Positions 7,564 through 15,908 of a stretch of DNA of 53,422 nt are shown here, piece after piece. The notes under the pieces are model-generated. The model was not told the DNA's origin, did no database searches, and saw only the letters and a program-made list of their open reading frames with translations. The position numbers were made by a program, and so were the translations under genes. Within the stretch, counting starts at the first letter, position 1, and each line of letters starts with the position of its first letter. Origin of the DNA: Bdellovibrionales bacterium (lineage in GTDB: Bacteria > Bdellovibrionota > UBA1018 > JADZFF01); assembly GCA_020850015.1 (NCBI GenBank), contig JADZFF010000054.1:1-53422 (forward strand), in the 5' to 3' direction.

Positions 7564-9393
7564 ATGATTCAGATTTCCAAAGCTCAGGGGTGGGCTGCGG
7601 GCTTGACGGCGATCACGGTGGCAGCAACGGCTGCTCCGGCGATGGCCGCTCCGAGCGCCGCGGATGTGGCGATGTGGAACCGTTACTGTAATCGCGACGG
7701 AAGCGTGCGGATCAACTCCGCCGAGATCCCGAAGCCGAATTACACGAACGCGCTCGTGAAGGGCGTGGTGGCGAAGCTGAACCACCTCGACGTGTCGAAT
7801 GAGTCGGACGAAGGCGCGCAGCGCACGTTCTACTTCTACGGCGACATCGAAAAAGTATACGGAGTGTCGAGCTCGCCCACGGGCGCGAAGCCGGCCGGAA
7901 CGCCTGCTGACGTGAATGCCGTCTCGGCGGCCTTCCTGACGATCGCCTGCGGCGAGTTCCGCGACAACCCCAAGATGCTCGAGCGCAAGCTCAAGTGGGC
8001 GAAAGACATCGTGGTCGTGCCCGAGCAGCGCCAGGACTACGACCCCTCGAAGCCGGTGTGGCCGCAGGTCACGGGCCCGGGCTACCGCAAGCTCCTGGAA
8101 ATGAGCGAGACCCTCTATTCGCTCCGCCAGCGTGAGCTGGGCGCGGCCGCGAACGCCAGCCACACGCTCGATCAGCGCGTGGTGGACGGCATCACGAACT
8201 GCGAATACCGCTACATCCTGAAAGAGTACCTCGCGGGCGACAACGAGCTCGAAGCCTGGGGCGGCCCTGAGTCGTTCAACGCGTACAAGCGCGGCCTGGC
8301 CGAGTTCGAAGCCGGCGACGAGTGCTCGCAGGACGAGAAGGACCACTACATCGAGTTCCGCGGCGACGGCAATTTCAAGGCCCAGTCGCTCGAGTCGAAC
8401 GCCTTCATCTGGAACACCCGCGTGTTCTCGAAAGGCTGCGAGACGCCGAAGAAACGCAAGAACGTCGCCGGGAACATCCTGACCGACAAGGACTGCGAGA
8501 ACTACTTCAAGGCTCCGTGGCAGTCCCGCTATGAGCTGACCAAGCAGGGCGCGCTCCGCCTGTTCTTCTACCCCTCCACCCCCGAGATGGAGCGGGTCAT
8601 GAAGGCCTACCAGCGCGGGTCAGGCGTGCTCGTCCTCATCACCGAAGACCTCTCCGGCGACGGCGTGGCTGACATGGTGGTGATCGACCGCAACCAGGCC
8701 GGCGGCCGGAAAGTGCTCGAGCTCCGCGCTCAGGCCGAGGGCGGCAACCCCGCTACGTCGGCTAAGCTGCGCAAGGAGATCTACGGCTACATCCTGAAAG
8801 CCGCCTCCGAGCAGATCACGCTGCCCGCGTCCTACAACGCGGCGGTGGCCTCCTTGGCCAGCGCCACGATCACGTCCACCGACGGCATCAAGCTCGTCAC
8901 GAACGTGGACTCGGCCTGGAAGCCGGAGTACCTGAGCCGCCCCGACAAAGGGCTCTCGCTGGTGTTCCCGGACAAAGCCAAAGCCTGGGATCGCCTGGCC
9001 ACGGTGCTGGATCGCCACACGGACTGGTACATGATCGACATGGCCAACCTGAAGATCGGCTTCTACCAGCCGACGTACTCGCCTTGGGTGGCGTCGAGCT
9101 ACTACATCCACGAGTCGGACGCCTTCACGCGGCCCGGCTACGCGATGGGTCAGCCGGGCGACGGGCACCGCCACTGGATGTATGTCCAGAAGGTGCGCAA
9201 GCCGAATTGGTTCAAGGCTGAGACGATGAAGGCCGACTGGCCGAAGAACATCGATCTGCTGAACACCTGGTTTGACGAGACCACGTTCTCTCGCTCCGGC
9301 CTGGGCGCCAGCGAGAAGGCCTGGGATCGCTTCGGATCCGCGGACCACACCGAGATCGAAGCCAACCTCTGGCTGTTTGAATCGGAAGAATAG
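7564..9393 (+). CDS. Large secreted protein of unknown function
   Basis: I do not recognise this 609-residue protein. It starts with a clear signal peptide (hydrophobic 11-27, cleavage probably after AMA at 28). The mature part is rich in Trp, Tyr and charged residues and has several Cys (for example 42, 129, 213, 254, 292, 311) that could pair in the periplasm or outside the cell. Residues 362-370 (DLSGDGVAD) look like a calcium-binding loop of the dockerin/FG-GAP type. The frame opens at a GTG at 7549, but the ATG at 7564 is preceded at good spacing by AAGGTGGGAG, so I start there. It follows the secreted EEP-fold gene, separated by an inverted repeat, and ends before a strong terminator. 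Confidence 0.75.
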   Translation: MIQISKAQGWAAGLTAITVAATAAPAMAAPSAADVAMWNRYCNRDGSVRINSAEIPKPNYTNALVKGVVAKLNHLDVSNESDEGAQRTFYFYGDIEKVYGVSSSPTGAKPAGTPADVNAVSAAFLTIACGEFRDNPKMLERKLKWAKDIVVVPEQRQDYDPSKPVWPQVTGPGYRKLLEMSETLYSLRQRELGAAANASHTLDQRVVDGITNCEYRYILKEYLAGDNELEAWGGPESFNAYKRGLAEFEAGDECSQDEKDHYIEFRGDGNFKAQSLESNAFIWNTRVFSKGCETPKKRKNVAGNILTDKDCENYFKAPWQSRYELTKQGALRLFFYPSTPEMERVMKAYQRGSGVLVLITEDLSGDGVADMVVIDRNQAGGRKVLELRAQAEGGNPATSAKLRKEIYGYILKAASEQITLPASYNAAVASLASATITSTDGIKLVTNVDSAWKPEYLSRPDKGLSLVFPDKAKAWDRLATVLDRHTDWYMIDMANLKIGFYQPTYSPWVASSYYIHESDAFTRPGYAMGQPGDGHRHWMYVQKVRKPNWFKAETMKADWPKNIDLLNTWFDETTFSRSGLGASEKAWDRFGSADHTEIEANLWLFESEE

Positions 9394-9448
9394 TTCTTTG
9401 ATCGCGCGGGCCTCGGTTCGGGGTCCGTGAGTTCACGAGTCATCGAAG

Positions 9449-9500
9449 GTCCCCGGCGTCGCCCCTCATGGGGCGCGGCGTCCGGGGACTTTCTGTTCTG
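9449..9500 (+). terminator. Rho-independent terminator
   Basis: The arms GTCCCCGG (9449-9456) and CCGGGGAC (9482-9489) plus an inner CGCCCC/GGGGCG stem (9460-9475) make a long GC-rich hairpin with a TCAT loop, followed by TTTCTGTTCT. It ends the transcript of the secreted-protein genes. Confidence 0.8.
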
Positions 9501-9530
9501 GGTGGCCGAACCTTGTTGCGGGCGCCAGGC

Positions 9531-9562
9531 CCCTGGGGTAAATCCCAGGGTCTATTCTCTTT
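9531..9562 (+). terminator. Second hairpin with T-rich tail
   Basis: CCCTGGG (9531-9537) and CCCAGGG (9544-9550) pair across a 6-base loop and are followed by TCTATTCTCTTT. It lies just ahead of the tRNA gene and may be a back-up terminator; the T-run is interrupted. Confidence 0.5.
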
Positions 9563-9570
9563 GAAAACGT

Positions 9571-9646
9571 GGGCCTATAGCTCAGTTGGTAGAGCGCTTC
9601 AATGGCATTGAAGAGGTCAGCGGTTCGAATCCGCTTAGGTCCACCA
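9571..9646 (+). tRNA. tRNA-Ala (GGC anticodon)
   Basis: The 76-base sequence folds into a full cloverleaf. The acceptor stem GGGCCTA pairs with TAGGTCC and contains the G3:U70 wobble that is the main alanine identity element. The D arm (GCTCAGTTGGTAGAGC), the anticodon stem CTTCA/TGAAG with loop ATGGCAT (anticodon GGC) and the T arm AGCGG TTCGAAT CCGCT are all regular. CCA is encoded at the 3' end. No integrase or duplicated tRNA end is nearby, so it does not seem to serve as an attachment site here. Confidence 0.97.
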
Positions 9647-9728
9647 ATTCTCCAAGTGATCACCCCGGCCGGAATCTCCGATATCACCACGACTCCAGGC
9701 GGCGTTCATGCCATCGAGCGATCCCCTT

Positions 9729-9757
9729 GGAATTCAACCGCGTGCCGCGGCGATTCC
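9729..9757. other. Small inverted repeat in phosphatase leader
   Basis: GGAAT (9729-9733) with ATTCC (9753-9757), and CCGCG (9738-9742) with CGCGG (9746-9750), form a nested imperfect hairpin upstream of the App1-type gene. The rest of 9647-9807 holds no gene; no convincing -35/-10 pair was found there. Confidence 0.3.
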
Positions 9758-9807
9758 AGAGTCGCAATTCTTTACAGAAACAGTTTGGTTTGCTAAAGGT
9801 TGGACGC

Positions 9808-10674
9808 ATGAAACAAAGGGGTCGGAGCCTTTTCTGCGTAACGGTGCGTTTACGCACCGTTACGCAGAAAAGGCTCCGACCCCTTTTTGTTCTCGCCTTG
9901 AGTGTGGCGGCGCCGAACGTCTGGGGTGCCGAGCCCTTTGTCGTTGTGAGCGACATCGACGATACGGTGAAACTCACGAACGTCATGAACAAGGCCGAGG
10001 CCGTGAAAAACGGGTTCTTCGGAAAGAAGACCTTTCTGGGCATGGCCGAGCTGTATCAGGCCTGGCTCAGGGCCTCGGGGCTCGCGAATACGCCGGATGA
10101 GCGGTTCATGTACTTCTTGTCGGCCTCGCCGACTTTCCTGCGGTCGGGGCTTTGGAATACGCTGATCACGCTCGGCGGATTCCCCGATGCGCGCTTGGTG
10201 CTGCGGCACTGGGTGGCCCAGCCCTCGACCCACGACTACAAGATCGGCTCTCTTCGTAATATCGCAAACCGCTCGGCGCACGAGCTCGTGCTCGTAGGCG
10301 ACGACACCGAGCACGACCCCGAGATTTTCCTGGAGTTCGCGGGGATGCAACCGGGAAGGGTGGGGGAGGTTTGGGTCCGCCGGAACCTGAACCGACCGCT
10401 GCCCCCCGGCGCGCGCGGGTTCTACAGCGCTTTTGATCTGGCGCTCGCGGAGCTGGAATCGGGGCGGATCGAGCCTCAGGACGTTCTGGCCGTGGCGGAA
10501 CGGATCCTGAGCGCCGGCCGTCCGGACCTGCTGTTCCCGGATTTTTCCTATTGCCCGATGACCGAGCTCATCGACCTGCCCGCGGGGCCCGTGGAGCTGG
10601 CGAACCCGGCCGTGAGCGAAGCGCGCCGCGCGGTGGTGGACTACGTGATCGGCGTTTGCGTCGGGCGCGAGTGA
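9808..10674 (+). CDS. App1-type (DUF2183) phosphatase, secreted
   Basis: The 288-residue product resembles the catalytic domain of App1-type phosphatidate phosphatases of the HAD superfamily. Motif I is VVVSDIDDTVKLTNV (Asp49/Asp51), motif II SASP (105-108), the HAD lysine is probably Lys145 (YKIGSL), and motif IV is VLVGDDTEHDPEIF (162-174). A hydrophobic stretch LFVLALSVAA (26-35) ending in WGA indicates a signal peptide. The N-terminus is odd: residues 3-27 are encoded by the 72-base palindromic repeat. Without it the start would read MKLVLALSVAAPNVWGA, a textbook signal peptide. The ATG at 9808 has AAAGG 8 bases upstream. Known relatives act on phosphatidate; the substrate here is inferred. 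Confidence 0.82.
   Translation: MKQRGRSLFCVTVRLRTVTQKRLRPLFVLALSVAAPNVWGAEPFVVVSDIDDTVKLTNVMNKAEAVKNGFFGKKTFLGMAELYQAWLRASGLANTPDERFMYFLSASPTFLRSGLWNTLITLGGFPDARLVLRHWVAQPSTHDYKIGSLRNIANRSAHELVLVGDDTEHDPEIFLEFAGMQPGRVGEVWVRRNLNRPLPPGARGFYSAFDLALAELESGRIEPQDVLAVAERILSAGRPDLLFPDFSYCPMTELIDLPAGPVELANPAVSEARRAVVDYVIGVCVGRE
9815..9886. repeat. 72-base palindromic repeat, copy 2
   Basis: This copy has outer arms AAAGGGGTCGGAGCC... and the inverted ...GGCTCCGACCCCTTT, meeting at a central TTTA. It differs from copy 1 mainly at the centre, where base pair 9845:9856 is T:A instead of C:G. It lies wholly inside the coding frame of the App1-type gene, adding exactly 24 codons with no stop codon. Confidence 0.9.
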
Positions 10675-10687
10675 AGGGCCGCGAAGG

Positions 10688-12358
10688 CTACTTGCGCTTC
10701 GGGGCCGCAGCAGGCGCGCCCGCGGCACGCCCCGCCGACCCGGCCGTGACCTGGTTGTACTGCACGGCCCAGGGCAGGGACTCGACGTTGTTGCCGCGCA
10801 GGTTCGACTTGTAGCGGAAATCGATTCGCTGGAAGAGGCTGATCGTCTTGTCCTCGAAGATCTGGTCGTGGGTCTTGCCCGCGATCTTCGCGCCGAAGTC
10901 GATCACGTTTGACTCGCCTTCTTTGCCGTCTTTCTTGCCGCCCAGTTGGCCCATGAGGCCTTCCATCATGCCGGCGAGATCAGGGCCCCCCGAGCCGCCG
11001 CCGCCCGAACGGCTGCGTCCACCGCCGCCTTGGAATGTCGAGCCGGCGGCAGCGGCCAGCTCGCTTGCGTTGTCTTTCAGGCCCTGTTCGGCCAATCCAA
11101 TGAGGCTCGCCGCGGTTTCTCCGGTGAGCAGCCCGGCCATTGCCGCGCTCGCCGCGCCGCTCGGGGACGAAGACGCGGTGGAATTGAGGAAGCTGCGTGC
11201 GTCCATTCCCTTTGCCCGCTTGAAGGCATCGTTGACATCCGGACGGTTCACGAAGCTGTTGCCCGCAGTGGCCGCGGATCCCGTCTCGTCCACGCAGAGG
11301 GACTCGCTCCCCGCACCTGAGCAGCGTCCGCCCTCGGCCTCATCACCACGTTTCTTGCCTCCGCCCTTTCCGCCACCATTCATGCCTCGCGCGCCGCGTT
11401 TGGCGCCGGCATTGGCCTCGAAGGCTGTCACTTCCGTATTGGCCGACTTAATGTCCGCGTTGAATGTGCGAGCGCCATCGAGGTTGCTCTCGATGCTTTT
11501 TGCGGCGTCGACCGCGCCCTTTCGCTTCGCGATATAGGTGAGCAGATGGAGAAAGCTTGTACCAAAGAGAAAGACCGCCGTGGCCGTGGAGCAGGCGGCG
11601 TCGGCAGCTTGGGTTGCGCCATCATCGGAGGCCTGAACGGCCTGGGTGAATCCCATGCCGGCGCCCCCGATCAGCATTGCCGCCCCAGAGATGATTCCGG
11701 TTCCCATTGAAAGGCCGTTTGCGACTTGGGTGGCCGTACTCGAGAAGGATGACTGGACAGCAGCATTCCAAATTCCGTCGGCCACAGCGGCAAGTGCCCC
11801 GCCGATCGAGCAGGCGAGTGCGAATGCCTGCCCGATGGGGACCAGTACGGTAGCCTGGGGGCCGGACGTGGCTACGCAGATGATCGCGGCCGTGAGACAG
11901 ACCGCAAAGAGAGCGATGTAGAAATAAGAGACGCCCTCAAGGTAACCGACTGCCTTGTCGGCGTTCACGGCCGCTCCGCAGTAGGTGATCTTTTTTTCGT
12001 AATAGGTCTTGTAGGAGCTGTCCGTTGCAACTTCCCCGCTTTCGTCAACGACGTCCCCGCAGACCTCCAGGATTTCAGGCATTTGGCTGCCCCGATAGCC
12101 GAACCCATCCGCGAAAAACTGTTCGACCGTGTAGTCTTCGGCCTGCGCGGTAGACCAAGTCCAGGGCTCGAAAGCGGAGCCTGGAGCCCCAAAGTCCGAC
12201 GGGCGCCAAGGCGCGAAGGTCACGGCCAGGATGAGCAGCGAGTAGAGTCCAGTCCTGCCGGCGAGCGCGAGCAGCGGACGGATCGATGAGCGGAGCTTCA
12301 GGTTACGCACGTTTCCCCCTAACTGAACGCCGAGAGGCCGAAGAACCCGGGTCCCCAC
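10688..12358 (-). CDS. Polytopic membrane orphan with shared C-terminal tail
   Basis: This 556-residue protein is not a family I know. After a basic N-terminus it has a signal-like helix (about 36-50), a Cys-containing exported segment (75-140), and four hydrophobic helices at about 144-163, 169-195, 215-236 and 259-276. Then follow a Gly/Lys/Ser-rich region and a C-terminal segment (443-522) that is clearly related to the end of the upstream gene's product: both have GGGGR, a Leu-rich G-x-L-x-x-L stretch, an I-x-D-[FY]-G motif, and I-x-[LF]-[FQ]-x-R-I-x-x-x-Y. The layout loosely resembles VirB6/TrbL-like channel proteins, but no secretion genes are nearby. The GTG start has AAGGAG 5 bases upstream, overlapping the upstream TAA, so the two are translationally coupled. 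Confidence 0.75.
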   Translation of the reverse strand: MGTRVLRPLGVQLGGNVRNLKLRSSIRPLLALAGRTGLYSLLILAVTFAPWRPSDFGAPGSAFEPWTWSTAQAEDYTVEQFFADGFGYRGSQMPEILEVCGDVVDESGEVATDSSYKTYYEKKITYCGAAVNADKAVGYLEGVSYFYIALFAVCLTAAIICVATSGPQATVLVPIGQAFALACSIGGALAAVADGIWNAAVQSSFSSTATQVANGLSMGTGIISGAAMLIGGAGMGFTQAVQASDDGATQAADAACSTATAVFLFGTSFLHLLTYIAKRKGAVDAAKSIESNLDGARTFNADIKSANTEVTAFEANAGAKRGARGMNGGGKGGGKKRGDEAEGGRCSGAGSESLCVDETGSAATAGNSFVNRPDVNDAFKRAKGMDARSFLNSTASSSPSGAASAAMAGLLTGETAASLIGLAEQGLKDNASELAAAAGSTFQGGGGRSRSGGGGSGGPDLAGMMEGLMGQLGGKKDGKEGESNVIDFGAKIAGKTHDQIFEDKTISLFQRIDFRYKSNLRGNNVESLPWAVQYNQVTAGSAGRAAGAPAAAPKRK

Positions 12359-12367
12359 CCGAACTCC

Positions 12368-14731
12368 TTACGGCGCGCCGACGATGCCCTTGCGCCCACG
12401 ATCCTGGTAGGCCGTGTGAATCCGTTCGAAGATGTTCACGCTGCGGTCGAGCAGGGATTCGCCCACCCCGGCCGGAGCGCGGCCCCCGTAATCGAGGATG
12501 CCGTTCTTGTCCTCTTCGCCCTTCTGGCCCGGCAGGAGCTGGCCCAGGAGGCTGTTGAGATCGATGCCCGAGTTGCCGCCGCCCTTGCCGCGTCGGCCGC
12601 CGCCGCCGCCGAAGGTCGCGCCCGATCCGTAGCCCGCGCCGCGTTCGTTCAGGCCGGCGTAGGTGGCCGCGTCGGAGTCGCCCTTGTCATCGCCCGAGGG
12701 GCCGGTGCCGCCTCCGCCCAAGCCGGGCGCGCCGCCGCCGCCTCCGCCGTTGTCGGCGCCGGGCGTGAGATTGGAGGCCTCTGGGCCGGTCTCGGTGAGG
12801 TCATCCTCGGTGTTGCCGTTGCCGAAGCCCTCGCCCAGGTCGGCCACTTCTTCTTCCTTCTGTTCATCGTCGTCCTGCTCGGCCGCGAAGTTGTCGCCGC
12901 CGCCGAAGCCCGTCACTCCGGGGCCGCCGCGGTCGCCCGTGCCTTCGTTGAAGGCGAGGGGGTCGAACTCCGTGTCGATCGCCGGGGCGTCGGTGTCCGG
13001 AGACTGGAACTTGTCCGCGAGCTCGTTGTACTTCGCGGCCATAATTCCCTGCGCCACCGCCGCGCCCGCGCGGGTAGCCATGCCCATGAGTTGGGTGAAG
13101 AGGCCCTGGCCGGCCTCGGAGGCGCCCTTTTGCTGCTCCTGAATGACGCCGCCGGCGATGCGGTCCACATCCTGCTTCATCTTGCCGCCTTTGTCTTTGA
13201 AGCTGGCAATACGGTTGCTGTAGATCTGCTCGCGGCAGTTCCGTTGCGTGGCCGCGCGCACACGAGGGTGCTCGGCCGTGCCCTCGAGGCCCTTTTCATC
13301 GACCCACCGGCCGTTGTTTTGTACGAATCCGAACTGGTTGAGGTTGCGCATGATCTTGCGCTCGGAAATGGCGAGTTGGTTTTCGTCGGTGCATTCCTCA
13401 CCATCGGCCGCGCGCATGTGGCTGAGGGCGTACCCATCGTTCAGGTTGATTCCCTTGTCATTCATGCGTTCCGCAAGAGTTTTGCGGTTGCCATCGTAGG
13501 TACGGTAGAAGACCTGTCCTTGTCCTTCGGCACCAATGTCGCCTTCGTTCCCGTTGCCGGTACGCCCGGCAAGCCTCGCCAGCTCGCCACGGTCAACGTC
13601 GTCACCCGTCTTGCTCGAGATCAGGGCTTTCATGTTCTTGGCGTCTGTAGTTGCGTCTTTCTCGTCCGAGGAGTGTTGACCTAGTCGGGCCCCCATGGCG
13701 ATAGCGCCAATGGCATGTACACCGGCCACCACCCCCTGCTGGATAGCAGCGGCTGACGCCTGTGCAGCGGCCGCCCGATAGACATCCGCCTGCGTCTTGC
13801 CCGGTTGGTTCGCCTCCATCGCCGCCATTTGTCCACTTGCGGCCACTACCTGGCTCCCTACGCCGTCCGACATCTGGGCAGTAACGGTTGCGGCCGTATT
13901 GAGCCCCTTGGTGGTGCTCGCGGAGGCGTAGCCAAGGGCATCGTTTGAAGCCTTGTTGGTGTTTTCCTCACGGCCAGCCATGCGCAATTTGGTTTCGCCT
14001 TCGGAGAGAAGTCCCTGAGCGCCCTCGGCCGCGGCGGCGTCGCCTGCCTTTTTGTTTTCATCGGGCCGGCTCCCATCGGCGCCTCGGAGGCCCGCCGCCT
14101 CGACTTCTGCCTGCCAACGGGCCACGATGTCGGCGGGCTTGGTGCCGTCGGAGATGGCCACCAGATCGGCGTTCGTCAAATCGACGGAGCGGCTGCTGTT
14201 GCTGCCGACTTGGTCGTCGGCCGCACGGCCTCGCGCACCGAAATTTGCGGTGTTGCGAGACTCCAACCAGCGTGGCGTGCCATCGAGCGTGAGGGGAGCC
14301 ACATCGTCACTTGCGCGCGACTGATCAGCACAAAAGACCTTCAGATTGCCGCGGGAATTCAGGCCTCCGCAACCTTCAGCGATGCCCTCTGCGGTGCCTA
14401 CGACACTCGGAAACTCGGTAGCGCTTTGGCAAAGGCCGTCGGTGTGGCCGTTCATGAGGTTCGTGCGTTCGGCTTTGCTCATGCACGCGGCGCCGCCCGG
14501 AACCCCTCGCACTTGAGCAGGCTCGACCGTGCAGGGCACGCGGGCGAACTGTCCGGTGTCATTGCCGGTGCGTTGAGCCCTAGGGGCATCTGCCGAAGGA
14601 GCTTGGCAATCCGTTGCTGGGGGGGTGGCAGGTGCAGCGGCCAATGCCCTGTTCGGCAGCAACGCGACGGCAGGGAGACCCACGAGCGCGAGCAAAACAC
14701 ACAGATTCGATTTGGATCGGAAGCCAGTCAT
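12368..14731 (-). CDS. Large exported orphan with shared C-terminal tail
   Basis: The 787-residue product starts with a signal peptide (core LCVLLALVGLPAVALL, cleavage near ALA at 32). The Cys-containing N-terminal third is followed by an Ala/Gln-rich helical part (about 270-400), a charged globular part (400-600), an acidic stretch of Asp/Glu, and long Gly-rich linkers (from about 610). The last 80 residues (708-787) match the tail of the downstream membrane protein, ending SVNIFERIHTAYQDRGRK. I recognise no enzyme motif. Size, low-complexity linkers and pairing with a polytopic partner suggest a structural or secretion-type cell-envelope complex; this is inference. A strong promoter lies at 14794-14822. 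Confidence 0.75.
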   Translation of the reverse strand: MTGFRSKSNLCVLLALVGLPAVALLPNRALAAAPATPPATDCQAPSADAPRAQRTGNDTGQFARVPCTVEPAQVRGVPGGAACMSKAERTNLMNGHTDGLCQSATEFPSVVGTAEGIAEGCGGLNSRGNLKVFCADQSRASDDVAPLTLDGTPRWLESRNTANFGARGRAADDQVGSNSSRSVDLTNADLVAISDGTKPADIVARWQAEVEAAGLRGADGSRPDENKKAGDAAAAEGAQGLLSEGETKLRMAGREENTNKASNDALGYASASTTKGLNTAATVTAQMSDGVGSQVVAASGQMAAMEANQPGKTQADVYRAAAAQASAAAIQQGVVAGVHAIGAIAMGARLGQHSSDEKDATTDAKNMKALISSKTGDDVDRGELARLAGRTGNGNEGDIGAEGQGQVFYRTYDGNRKTLAERMNDKGINLNDGYALSHMRAADGEECTDENQLAISERKIMRNLNQFGFVQNNGRWVDEKGLEGTAEHPRVRAATQRNCREQIYSNRIASFKDKGGKMKQDVDRIAGGVIQEQQKGASEAGQGLFTQLMGMATRAGAAVAQGIMAAKYNELADKFQSPDTDAPAIDTEFDPLAFNEGTGDRGGPGVTGFGGGDNFAAEQDDDEQKEEEVADLGEGFGNGNTEDDLTETGPEASNLTPGADNGGGGGGAPGLGGGGTGPSGDDKGDSDAATYAGLNERGAGYGSGATFGGGGGRRGKGGGNSGIDLNSLLGQLLPGQKGEEDKNGILDYGGRAPAGVGESLLDRSVNIFERIHTAYQDRGRKGIVGAP

Positions 14732-14793
14732 CTAATCCCCCAAACGAGCCCGTTCCCCGTATTCCCCAAAGCCTGAAGAAGGGCTCAGTTAAC

Positions 14794-14822
14794 ATTGTCT
14801 CACTGCGCAAAATCTGAGTCAA
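14794..14822 (-). promoter_or_regulatory. Sigma-70-type promoter for the paired orphan operon
   Basis: On the minus strand, TTGACT (14817-14822) and GACAAT (14794-14799) are separated by exactly 17 bases. That is 5 of 6 and 4 of 6 matches to the -35 and -10 consensus. It sits 63 bases before the ATG of the 787-residue gene. This is the best promoter seen in the window. Confidence 0.6.
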
Positions 14823-14870
14823 ACAATCAGACATCGGTCGACTGGAAGGGGATGTCGTCGAAGACACGCT

Positions 14871-15908
14871 TCAACGAAGTGTGTGTAAGAAATAGTCCCG
14901 CAGGGCGTCGGCGAGACCGCGGGAGAAGCCGGGCAGATGCTCGCGCTCGAGCGTGGCGAGCGGCGAGGGCAGGCCGGTCATGAGCAGGCGGTGGAAATCG
15001 TCGGCCACGCCCACGATCTCGCCCAGGCGGTTCACGCGCGAAACGCCGAAATGCACGGGGAAGCCCCGAAGGTCGCGCCGCTCGTGGTGCGAGCGCACGA
15101 TCTCCACGACGGCCGTTTCCAGCCCCGCGGCCTGGAGCAGCTCGGCGCCCACGGCCGGGTGCGTGCGGTAGAGCGCGCGCAGGGACTCGGGCATGCGGCC
15201 CTCGTCCTCGGTCTGGACCTCCACGGGCATGCGGTGCAGCCCGATGTCGTGGAGGAGCGCGGCGACTCCCACCACCTCCACGGCAAGGTGGTCTTCGATG
15301 CCCATCGCTTCGCACACGAGCGCGGCCACGAACGCCGTGCCCACTCCGTGCTCGCAGGCGGCGGCGTCGGCGAAGAATGCCTGGAGCGACTCGCGGGAGC
15401 GCAGATCCAGGCGTTTCACCACGCGCTCCACGTTGCCGAGAAAACGATGGGCCTCCGCGAGCTGGGCGTCGTTCACGCCGCAGGCCCGAAGCGCCGAGGC
15501 CAGCGCCTCTCCGTGGGCGGCGACGGACTCCAAGGCTGCTCCGGCGGTGGGAGCGGGGCCCGACGAGGGCGACGCACGAAGGACCTCAGCGGCGAGCGAG
15601 GCGCCTTCGCTCAGCGCGCGCTCAAGCTCCGCGCGCCGCACGTGGAACCAGCGCACGCCCTTGGCGGCGTAGCGGGCGAGCTGCTCTTCGGTGAGGATGT
15701 CTCCCGAGCGCAGCACCTTCACGTAGTGTCCCGACGAAAGCCTGAGGTGCACGTCGTGTGGGCAGGCCGTGCGGGTGAGCAGCGCCGAAGCCACCACCGG
15801 CACGAACTCGCCGTCCGCGCGCGATACGATCTCATGCGGGAGAGACAGCTCCACCCCAGGCGGGCTCGCCGTCACTTGGGAATCTTTTTTTCGGGCGGCA
15901 CCGCTCAT
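14871..15908 (-). CDS. HD-GYP-like protein with degenerate GYP motif
   Basis: The 345-residue protein has an N-terminal domain (about 20-95) with EFVPVVASALL and VKVLRSGDILTEEQLARYAAKG, of the kind placed before HD domains in predatory and related bacteria. The HD-GYP-like domain spans about 185-330, with the metal-binding HDIG at 220-223 and a second His cluster SHHERRDLRGFP near 273-284. In canonical cyclic-di-GMP phosphodiesterases the last part reads HHE-x-x-D-G-x-G-Y-P; here Gly and Tyr are changed, so activity may be altered. AAGGAG lies about 11 bases before the ATG. It is the neighbour of a second, intact HD-GYP protein at 19845-21092. Confidence 0.78.
   Translation of the reverse strand: MSGAARKKDSQVTASPPGVELSLPHEIVSRADGEFVPVVASALLTRTACPHDVHLRLSSGHYVKVLRSGDILTEEQLARYAAKGVRWFHVRRAELERALSEGASLAAEVLRASPSSGPAPTAGAALESVAAHGEALASALRACGVNDAQLAEAHRFLGNVERVVKRLDLRSRESLQAFFADAAACEHGVGTAFVAALVCEAMGIEDHLAVEVVGVAALLHDIGLHRMPVEVQTEDEGRMPESLRALYRTHPAVGAELLQAAGLETAVVEIVRSHHERRDLRGFPVHFGVSRVNRLGEIVGVADDFHRLLMTGLPSPLATLEREHLPGFSRGLADALRDYFLHTLR

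Noticed and set aside
9571-9646. tRNA-Ala as an integration site
   Set aside because: No integrase and no duplicate of the tRNA 3' end was seen downstream.
71-9886. The two palindromes as terminal repeats of a composite transposon
   Set aside because: Each copy is itself a full palindrome, and the DNA between holds ordinary chromosomal genes (flbD-motAB, tRNA-Ala) with no transposase.
12416-13684. Long open plus-strand frame (422 codons) opposite the 787-residue gene
   Set aside because: It is the antisense of a gene with a signal peptide, ribosome-binding site and promoter; it has Val/Ala/Arg-rich composition typical of GC-rich shadow frames.
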